Source of the DNA: Rhodospirillales bacterium
GTDB taxonomy: Bacteria; Pseudomonadota; Alphaproteobacteria; Rhodospirillales; 2-02-FULL-58-16
Reading direction: 5' to 3'
Length of the DNA stretch: 14,570 nt
Assembly (NCBI GenBank): GCA_021775195.1
Contig: JAJFIG010000565.1
Coordinates: 1-14,570, forward strand
A program made the translations under genes and the position numbers. The notes beneath the pieces are model-generated. The model was not told the origin of the DNA. It searched no databases and saw only the letters and a list, made by a program, of their open reading frames with translations. Below are positions 1-6,046 of the stretch, in pieces (position 1 is the stretch's first letter; each line of letters opens with the position of its first letter).

Positions 1-1614
1 TATGACGAAGCCAGGCTTGAGGTCGAGAACTTCTACGGCAACGACAACGTCTTCAATGCCTTCGGCGACAGGCTGACGGGGGGCGCCGGCGATGATTGGC
101 TGGTGGGTGACGTGCTCTTCGACGACTTCGGCAACGTTGACGAAAACCACCTTTCCCTCTCCGTCGAGAACTTCGCCGGTTACAGCAGTTCGGCCGAGAA
201 CAACATCTTCAATGGCTTCAATGACGTGCTGGATGGTGGCGACGGCGACGACGCCCTGGTGGGTGACGTGTTCTACACCCGGGATTACGCCTTCGGCGAG
301 GGCGGCGGCGAATCCCGCCTGGTGCTCGATACCAGGAACAGCGGCAATTCGGCCGACAACAACACCTTCAACACCTTCAACGACGTACTGATGGCGGCGG
401 CGGGTGCCGACCTGTTGGTGGGGGACGTGTTCCTGTCGCTCAACAACGCCAACTCGCAGACCACCAGCCTCACGGTCAGCAACCATGCCGGCGACAACAA
501 CATCTTCGACGCCTTCAGCGATACGCTGACGGGCGGCGACGGTTTCGATATCCTGGTGGGTGACGTTTATGTCGGCCGTAACCCGCACGACCACTTCTCC
601 GAGTTCACGCCGGGGGCGGGTGAGGTTCGTCTCGAGGTCGTCAACGGTGACGGCGGCGAAGGTAACGTCATCAACGCCTTCAACGACACGCTTTCGGGTG
701 GCAACAGCGGTGATCATGCTGCCGGAGGCTACCTGGTCGGCGACGTCGCCTTCGACAATTTCGACGAGGATACGGACGACGACGACCTGTCGCTGGGGGT
801 CAGCAATTCGGGTAAAGATTCGGACGGCAACTTCTTCAACGCCTTCAACGACATCCTCACCGGTGGCGATGACGAGGACACCCTGGTCGGTGACGTGCTT
901 TACCGGTACGGGGACGACAATCAGGATCTATTCCTCAGGGTCAGCAATGACGGCGGTGACAACAACACTTTCAGCGTCTTCAATGACACGCTTTCGGGCG
1001 GTGGCGGCGACGACCTGCTGGTGGGCGACGTCCTCTTCGACGACAACGCCAGTGCCATCGACGTCGTGCTTGCCGATGCGGGCTCGAACAACGAATTCAC
1101 GGTGTTCAGCGATACCCTCAACGGCGGCGACGGGAACGATGACATCTACGGCGACTTCGTGACCGATGGACCGGTGAAGATTTTCACTCCGGGTGTCAGC
1201 CAAAGCAGTGACACGCTGTTCGAGGACATCATCGATGGCGGTGACGGTGACGACGACATCTGGGGCCAGCTGGGCAACGACACGCTCACCGGCAACACCG
1301 GCGCCGACACCTTCCACTTCGATGGGTCGGTCGGTTTCATGGACGATATGGACACGATCATGGACTTCAGCGGTCCCGGCGGAGACGACGACTCGGTTGA
1401 CCTGGACGAGCTGTTCGACGTGCTGGGCACCGGCGACGCGGCAGCCCGGGCAACCGACATTTCGATCACGGCGGGGAGCGACGCGGTCCTTACCATCGGC
1501 AGCCACACGGACTTCTCGATCACCTTCTCGGGCGTCGACCTGGGTGGCGACGGGACGGCCGGTCAGTTCACGGCAGCCGAGCTGGCGGCCCTGGGCATCG
1601 ACGTCGGAAGCTGA
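1..1614 (+). CDS. RTX-type calcium-binding repeat protein, C-terminal part (5' end outside window)
   Basis: The frame is open from base 1, so this is the C-terminal ~537 residues of a larger protein. It consists of long repeat units of about 42-60 residues. Each has an N-x-F-x-x-F-x-D motif, an RTX-like GGDGDD segment, the core LVGDV (first bases at 100, 256, 415, 553, 733, 883 and 1018), and a variable stretch ending in L-x-V-x-N. The last units (bases 1120-1320) are more classical RTX nonapeptides. The end (about 1291-1614) has the GADTFHF, D-T-I-x-D-F and DSVDLDELFD features of a type I secretion target domain of the VCA0849 kind. The protein is very rich in Asp and Gly and no Cys is visible. 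RTX proteins of this kind leave the cell through an ABC/HlyD/TolC channel and fold on binding external calcium. Adhesin or other surface protein is my inference; no enzymatic domain is visible. A strong terminator follows. Confidence 0.9.
   Translation, partial: YDEARLEVENFYGNDNVFNAFGDRLTGGAGDDWLVGDVLFDDFGNVDENHLSLSVENFAGYSSSAENNIFNGFNDVLDGGDGDDALVGDVFYTRDYAFGEGGGESRLVLDTRNSGNSADNNTFNTFNDVLMAAAGADLLVGDVFLSLNNANSQTTSLTVSNHAGDNNIFDAFSDTLTGGDGFDILVGDVYVGRNPHDHFSEFTPGAGEVRLEVVNGDGGEGNVINAFNDTLSGGNSGDHAAGGYLVGDVAFDNFDEDTDDDDLSLGVSNSGKDSDGNFFNAFNDILTGGDDEDTLVGDVLYRYGDDNQDLFLRVSNDGGDNNTFSVFNDTLSGGGGDDLLVGDVLFDDNASAIDVVLADAGSNNEFTVFSDTLNGGDGNDDIYGDFVTDGPVKIFTPGVSQSSDTLFEDIIDGGDGDDDIWGQLGNDTLTGNTGADTFHFDGSVGFMDDMDTIMDFSGPGGDDDSVDLDELFDVLGTGDAAARATDISITAGSDAVLTIGSHTDFSITFSGVDLGGDGTAGQFTAAELAALGIDVGS
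58..1267 (+). repeat. Degenerate in-frame repeats of the RTX gene (LVGDV units)
   Basis: Seven units share a D-x-L-x-GG-x-G-x-D-x-LVGDV core, followed by two units with the more ordinary endings DDIYGDF and DDIWGQL. Distances between LVGDV cores are 156, 159, 138, 180, 150 and 135 bases, all multiples of three. The DNA is diverged between units, so this is an old protein-level repeat rather than a recent DNA duplication. Confidence 0.85.
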
Positions 1615-1618
1615 TCCA

Positions 1619-1636
1619 GGGGGAGGCAACTCCCCC
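1619..1636 (+). other. Perfect 7-bp hairpin with GCAA (GNRA) tetraloop in the RTX 3' UTR
   Basis: GGGGGAG at 1619-1625 pairs perfectly with CTCCCCC at 1630-1636 around a GCAA loop. It begins 5 bases after the RTX stop codon and ends 13 bases before the terminator stem. No T-run follows it, so it is more likely a stabilising or protein/RNA-contact element of the mRNA 3' end than a terminator in its own right. Function is inferred. Confidence 0.55.
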
Positions 1637-1649
1637 GTCAACCAACATC

Positions 1650-1687
1650 ACCCCGGCCGGCGGTATTCGCCGGCCGGGGTTTCTTTT
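1650..1687 (+). terminator. Strong intrinsic terminator of the RTX gene
   Basis: A perfect 13-bp GC-rich stem (1650-1662 with 1668-1680) has a 5-base GTATT loop and is followed by TTTCTTTT on the plus strand. The minus-strand flank lacks a T-run, so it serves the RTX gene rather than the convergent TPR-sulfotransferase gene, whose stop lies at 1696. Confidence 0.9.
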
Positions 1688-1695
1688 GCCTGGAG

Positions 1696-4020
1696 TCAGG
1701 TCTGCGGAGTTTCTGTCTTGTCGGCCGCGTCGGCCCACTTGCCGAGGGCTTCGCGCAGGGGCCCAATGTGGGCTTCGTAGTTTTTCCAACAGCCGATTTC
1801 GTCGCTATTGAAGTCGATCTCGATTGCCGCCGGGTCGTAATCGAGCCCGCAATAGGAGTACAGGGACGGGATGACCCGGTCCGGATGCTGAACCAATTCC
1901 TCGTAGGTCACGGCGGGAATGCGGTCTCCGTACAGGCGGCGCCAATGATCCATGATCTCCTGGTAGTCGGCGAAATAGGAGGCGACGTTCCTGAGGTCGT
2001 AGGAATAGGCGTTGCCTTTCTTGTAGCGGTAAAAATATGAAACCAGGCAGTTATCCAGGGGATTGCGGTAGGTGTAGATGATCTTAGCCCAGGGGAGGGA
2101 CCGGAAAATCAAACCGACATAGGGGTAGTTCGTGGGCATTGTGTTGACGAAGAACCGGGAGTCGGGAGCGAGTTTCGATAATTCGATCATGTAGCTGTCG
2201 CCGATCTCGACGATCTGCTTTTCGCTCAACGCCGGGACGTTCTTGGGGAAGGCTGTGGTTATTCCGTGTTTTTCGAGGACCCCGGTCAGGGCGTTTCCCC
2301 AGGCATGGCTTTCGCCGGCGGCAAAGACCTCGTTGTGCTGGGCCAGTAGGGATTCAACCAGTGTCTTGCCCGACCGCGACATTCCGATGACGAATATAGG
2401 AATGTAGACATCGCCGCCGGGCGCGTTCGCCATCGGGCTTGGTGTCCTGAACACCCTCTTTATGGCGGCGGTCGCCCGGCGATGCCGCTCGGCGTCGAAC
2501 GGCAGGTCCTTGGCGGTTTCGGTGTTGGCCGCGGCGTAATGGGAAAATGCCTCGTCATAGTTACCAGTATCGTCGAAGGCCTTGCCGAGGGCGACGCGAA
2601 GGTGGTTCCTGTTGTCGGGGGAAACCTCGTCATCGCCAAGCAGGGTCTTGAGCACGTCGATCTCAGGGTCGCCGGGAACGAAGGGATGGATCTTGGCGAG
2701 ATTGCAGTGGGCTTCGACGAGATTGGGGCGGATTTCGATGGCGCGGCGATAGCTGGCGCGGGCCTCGTCCAACAGGTCGACGTCCTTCAGTGCATTGCCG
2801 AGGTTGTTGTGGGCCTCGGCGTTCCCGGGACGCAGTTCGATGGAGCGGCGGTAGCAGGTGATGGCGTCCTCGGTCCGATCCTGGGCTTTGTGGACGATGC
2901 CCAGATTGTTGTAGGCCTCGCCGTAGTCGGGATCGATTTCCAGGGCGCGCTCGAAACAGGCCACCGCCTCATCGAGCTTTTCCTCGTTCTTCAGCAAGTT
3001 TCCGAGATCGTTAAGGGCGACCGCGCGACCGGGTTCGATTTCAACGACGCGGCGAAGGCTGGCGACGGCGTCACCGGGTTTCTGCTGGGCAACGAATATG
3101 CGGCTGAGGTTGAAATGGGCATCAGCGTCCCGTGGGTCGATATCCAGGGCCCGGCAGTTGCAGGCGGTGGCATCTTCGAAGGCGCCCTGATCGAAATAGA
3201 CGTCGCCGAGGTTCTTGTGCACCAGTGCCAGGCCGGGATCGATCCCGATGGCGCGGCAATAGCAGGCAATGGCCCGCTTCCGGTCTCCCTTTCGTTTGTA
3301 TGCGTGCCCGAGGCTGGCGTGGGCGTCGGCGAAATCGGGATTGATCTTCAAGGCGCGTCGGCAGGACGCAATGGCCTCGTCCAGCTTCTCCTGCATGCCG
3401 AGGGCGTGTCCCAGGTTGTTATGAGCGTGGGCGAAGCGGGGATTGATCTCGATCGCGCGCCGGAAGCTTGTGATCGCTTCATCGAGGTCTTGCCGGGACC
3501 TGAGCACCATGCCCAGGTTGTTGAAGGCCTCGGCATAAGTGGCGTCGGCCTCGGTGGCGCGCCGGTAGGCGGCGAGTGCCTCGTCTAGGTTTCCCTGATC
3601 CTTGAGGGCGTTGCCGAGGTTGTTGTGGGCGGCGGCGATGGCGGGATCGATATCGATGGCGCGGCCGTAGCTGGCGATCGCCTCGTCCAGGCGGCCCTGG
3701 TTTCGCAGCGCCACACCGTGATTGATGTGGACGGCGGCATCGGTGGGATTGAGCGCGGCGGCCTTGGAAAAACTGTCGGCGGCGAGGGCATTCTCGCCGA
3801 CGCGGGTGGCGATGGTTCCCAGCAGGTTCAATGCCGGAAAATATTTTGGCGCCATTTCCACGGCCCGCCGGCAGATATCGAGGGCCTCATCATATTCGCC
3901 GGCCCGGTAATGTCGGCCCGCCTGTTTGAGGGCGATCTCGATGCCGTTGGACGATACGGGTCCTGCCGGCTTTTTTGTATTTTTCGCCCGCTGGCGTTGC
4001 TGCGTTCTCTTTTTAGGCAT
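1696..4020 (-). CDS. TPR-repeat sulfotransferase (12 TPR units plus C-terminal PAPS-dependent domain)
   Basis: 774 residues, ATG start at 4020 with only a weak Shine-Dalgarno. A basic N-terminus (residues 1-26) precedes twelve consecutive 34-residue TPR units (about 27-435, typically x-A-H-N-N-L-G-N-A-L with D-E-A and R-R-A-I) and part of a thirteenth. A linker of about 95 residues leads to a sulfotransferase domain. IFVIGMSRSGKT (542-553) fits the 5'-phosphosulfate loop of PAPS enzymes, and IIYTYRNPLDNCLVSYF (647-663) fits the 3'-phosphate motif, with R651 and S661. The family transfers sulfate from PAPS to hydroxyl groups; TPR units often select a protein partner. No signal peptide or membrane segment is seen, so it is probably cytoplasmic. 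It converges on the RTX gene with 81 bases between stops. It lies 113 bases downstream of the ligase cassette and may be co-transcribed with it. Substrate unknown; RTX protein or surface glycan is inference. Confidence 0.9.
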   Translation of the reverse strand: MPKKRTQQRQRAKNTKKPAGPVSSNGIEIALKQAGRHYRAGEYDEALDICRRAVEMAPKYFPALNLLGTIATRVGENALAADSFSKAAALNPTDAAVHINHGVALRNQGRLDEAIASYGRAIDIDPAIAAAHNNLGNALKDQGNLDEALAAYRRATEADATYAEAFNNLGMVLRSRQDLDEAITSFRRAIEINPRFAHAHNNLGHALGMQEKLDEAIASCRRALKINPDFADAHASLGHAYKRKGDRKRAIACYCRAIGIDPGLALVHKNLGDVYFDQGAFEDATACNCRALDIDPRDADAHFNLSRIFVAQQKPGDAVASLRRVVEIEPGRAVALNDLGNLLKNEEKLDEAVACFERALEIDPDYGEAYNNLGIVHKAQDRTEDAITCYRRSIELRPGNAEAHNNLGNALKDVDLLDEARASYRRAIEIRPNLVEAHCNLAKIHPFVPGDPEIDVLKTLLGDDEVSPDNRNHLRVALGKAFDDTGNYDEAFSHYAAANTETAKDLPFDAERHRRATAAIKRVFRTPSPMANAPGGDVYIPIFVIGMSRSGKTLVESLLAQHNEVFAAGESHAWGNALTGVLEKHGITTAFPKNVPALSEKQIVEIGDSYMIELSKLAPDSRFFVNTMPTNYPYVGLIFRSLPWAKIIYTYRNPLDNCLVSYFYRYKKGNAYSYDLRNVASYFADYQEIMDHWRRLYGDRIPAVTYEELVQHPDRVIPSLYSYCGLDYDPAAIEIDFNSDEIGCWKNYEAHIGPLREALGKWADAADKTETPQT

Positions 4021-4038
4021 TTGCTCGATGAGTAGGAG

Positions 4039-4073
4039 AGGTCGTGACCTGTGGTGGAGATACTAGTCACCAC
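4039..4073. promoter_or_regulatory. Paired palindromes upstream of the TPR-sulfotransferase gene
   Basis: Two inverted repeats lie in the 113-base spacer just before the start codon at 4020. One is the near-perfect 12-mer AGGTCGTGACCT (4039-4050). The other is GTGGTG (4051-4056) facing CACCAC (4068-4073) across 11 bases that contain ACTAGT. They could be an operator or a 5' UTR fold. No convincing -35/-10 pair is visible in the spacer. Confidence 0.3.
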
Positions 4074-4133
4074 TCAAATAATACGCCGCTGTCGAATTGT
4101 CGCTGAAATATTTGGCCAGGCGTGGACATGGCG

Positions 4134-5525
4134 TCAGGCCGATACCTCGGAGCGGAAGTCCTCGTATTTTCCGCCCGGGCCGCGTCGGATCTCGTCGGTG
4201 TAAACAAATGTGATGTCGAAGGGATAGCCCAAATCGGACAACATCGATTGCCTGACGTGCTCCTCCTCCCCAGTAGTCAGGTCGCGCCCGGCGACCACCC
4301 GCATCTCCAGATGCCGCAGAGTCTTTTGGACAACCTGCCACTGCAGGACAGGGACGACATCCTTGAATTTCGACGTCGTGAGGTCAGGCCAAAACTGATC
4401 GCCGTTGGGAAGGGTCAGCAGGTTACGGACCCGTCCAAGGATGCGAGTAATGACCGGGAGCCCGCGGCTGCATGGGCAGGACTCGCCAACCTCGGCGTAA
4501 TCGCCGATGTCGTAGCGGATGATTGGGGTCGCGAAATTATGCAGGTCGGTGATCACGAGCCGGCCAACCGAGCCTGGCGGGCAGGGTTCGCCGGCCCCAT
4601 CCAGAACCTCGACGAGGAGGTTTTCCCCCTGGACGTGGTAGTGGGGATGGTCCGGGCACTGAACGGCGATCATGCCGACTTCGCGGGAGCTGTAGGCGTC
4701 GCTGATCGGGATCCCCCAAACATCGTCGCAGACAGTGCGCAGGTCCGAAGGCAGCATTTCGCCCATTGTGGCGATGCTTTGCAGGTGGTCGATGCGGACG
4801 CCCGTCTCGGCGCTTCGCTGGAGAAGGGCGCGCAGGTTGGACGGGTAGGTCAGCAGATGGTCCGGATTCTGCTGATGGAGCCAGGCGAGTTGTTCGTTCA
4901 CCGGCGTATAAATATCGAGAAAGACCATGGAGCCGGTAACGTGGGCAGCGGCCCATTGACCGGACTCGTTTTCCTTGGCCGCCTTGGCCAGATCGTCGCC
5001 AAGGACGCGGACGGACGCGACCTTGGCAGTCAGGTCCGGGCGGTGCCACATGTGGTAGCGGAGGTTCAAGGCGGAAAAAAACAGGTCGGTCACGGCGGTG
5101 GTCTGGACGGTGACCGGCCGGCCTGTGGAACCCGACGTTGTGGTGGTCGATGTCGGTCCGTGGCCCTTGGGGAGCCGCCGGGTCACGAAAGCGTCGCCGG
5201 CACCAGTAATATCGGAACGGCCAAGCAGTGGGATGGCACGAAAATCGTCGATGGCCGGTCCGGCGCCTCCCGTCCCGGGACGGACGGGCAAACGATCGCA
5301 GTAAAAGGGCACGGTTTCGGCCGCGTGCGCCAGGAGGCGCCCAAGCTGGCGCATCTGATGGCCGGCCAGTTGTTCCGTGGACCACCATTGACTCTGTTCG
5401 AACTGGTACTGGAGGGCGAGGACAGTAGCGTCAACATGGCTGGGTACGGCAGGCCAGACGACCCCGGTGCAGCCGGGCCGGGCGAAGCGTATCTGTTTGG
5501 TTGCGCGCGGCGAATCCCCAGTCAC
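4134..5525 (-). CDS. PaaK/CapK-like adenylate-forming enzyme (phenylacetate-CoA ligase family), copy 2
   Basis: 463 residues, close to the usual PaaK length. It has the ATP-loop motif TTTTSGSTGRP (127-137), the AYSSREVG segment (277-284), RYDIGD (337-342, ribose-binding Asp region), GRVRN (364-368) and a C-terminal GGKYEDF whose K453 sits where the catalytic A10 lysine is expected. The family activates a carboxylic acid with ATP to an acyl-adenylate, usually passing it to CoA or another acceptor. Substrate cannot be read from sequence. A CPDHPHYH (290-297) and CPC (350-352) cluster may bind a metal. The GTG start is the only option consistent with coupling: it overlaps the stop of the upstream acetyltransferase gene (bases 5522-5525). 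It is a clear paralogue of the enzyme at 6047-7567. CapK-type members occur in capsule loci, which makes a surface-polysaccharide role possible. Confidence 0.88.
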   Translation of the reverse strand: MTGDSPRATKQIRFARPGCTGVVWPAVPSHVDATVLALQYQFEQSQWWSTEQLAGHQMRQLGRLLAHAAETVPFYCDRLPVRPGTGGAGPAIDDFRAIPLLGRSDITGAGDAFVTRRLPKGHGPTSTTTTSGSTGRPVTVQTTAVTDLFFSALNLRYHMWHRPDLTAKVASVRVLGDDLAKAAKENESGQWAAAHVTGSMVFLDIYTPVNEQLAWLHQQNPDHLLTYPSNLRALLQRSAETGVRIDHLQSIATMGEMLPSDLRTVCDDVWGIPISDAYSSREVGMIAVQCPDHPHYHVQGENLLVEVLDGAGEPCPPGSVGRLVITDLHNFATPIIRYDIGDYAEVGESCPCSRGLPVITRILGRVRNLLTLPNGDQFWPDLTTSKFKDVVPVLQWQVVQKTLRHLEMRVVAGRDLTTGEEEHVRQSMLSDLGYPFDITFVYTDEIRRGPGGKYEDFRSEVSA

Positions 5526-5992
5526 AGGTCGACCCGCAGGTTGATCCAGTGGTCCCTGTCGGCGCGGCCAAAGGGTTCGGTCTTGGGTATGAGATCACCC
5601 GTCTTGCGGTAACCGAAATGACGGATGTACCAGTTGACGACCCGATCGTCGTCGGTGTTGGTGTAAAGGGTCCTGACGCCACGCTGGCGCAGGAAATCCA
5701 TGCGGGTTCTGTGCAGGTCGGTGCCGACGCACAGGCTGCGATTGGCGGGGTCAACCGCCAACAACGTGGTTTTGGCGGTCGTCTCATCGAGGATGCGATA
5801 CCCGGCAACGCCGATGACGCGACCGCCGACAAGAGCGACGAAACAATCGCTCAGGGGGAACTCGGGCATTTCAGTACCGCCGATCCGGTGGAAATTGGCG
5901 GTCTTAAGGACGTCGAGAATTCGTTCCCACTCGTCGCCCCGGGGCCGGCGGATTTCAACGACGGGCTTGACCATGGAGCGAAGGTAGCACAT
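5522..5992 (-). CDS. GNAT-family N-acetyltransferase
   Basis: 156 residues, typical for a single GNAT domain. The acetyl-CoA-binding region runs from the strand TTLLAVDPANRS (about 75-86) into CVGTDLHRTRMDFL (88-101), an R-x-x-x-x-G-T version of the R/Q-x-x-G-x-G/A loop. It is followed by LYTNTDDDRVVNWYIRHFGY (109-128), the usual N-x-x-x-x-x-x-Y-x-x-x-G-F/Y element. It would acylate an amine using acetyl-CoA or another acyl-CoA. Its stop overlaps the next start by 4 bases and the upstream ligase ends 54 bases before it. It may therefore use a thioester or adenylate product of its neighbours; that is inference. ATG at 5992 is given; ATG at 5974 is equally possible, and neither has a good ribosome-binding site. 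Confidence 0.85.
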   Translation of the reverse strand: MCYLRSMVKPVVEIRRPRGDEWERILDVLKTANFHRIGGTEMPEFPLSDCFVALVGGRVIGVAGYRILDETTAKTTLLAVDPANRSLCVGTDLHRTRMDFLRQRGVRTLYTNTDDDRVVNWYIRHFGYRKTGDLIPKTEPFGRADRDHWINLRVDL

Positions 5993-6046
5993 GGGCCGTT
6001 GCGGGACTATCGGGCCACGGGTCAGACAGCGGCATTTCGCGGCAAT

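Noticed and set aside
58..1267. Regularly spaced repeats that could suggest a CRISPR or satellite array
   Set aside because: Units are in frame, diverged at DNA level and encode a continuous calcium-binding protein.
928..1641. 237-codon minus-strand frame opposite the RTX repeats
   Set aside because: Mirror of the Asp/Gly-rich repeat coding; no ribosome-binding site and it runs through the terminator-side hairpin.
2482..3588. 368-codon plus-strand frame opposite the TPR region, with a Gly/Val-rich repetitive protein
   Set aside because: The apparent repeat is only the reverse reading of the TPR units.
4122..5612. 496-codon open frame on the plus strand opposite the second ligase
   Set aside because: It is antisense to a gene with intact family motifs and has no recognisable domain; long antisense frames are common in GC-rich DNA.
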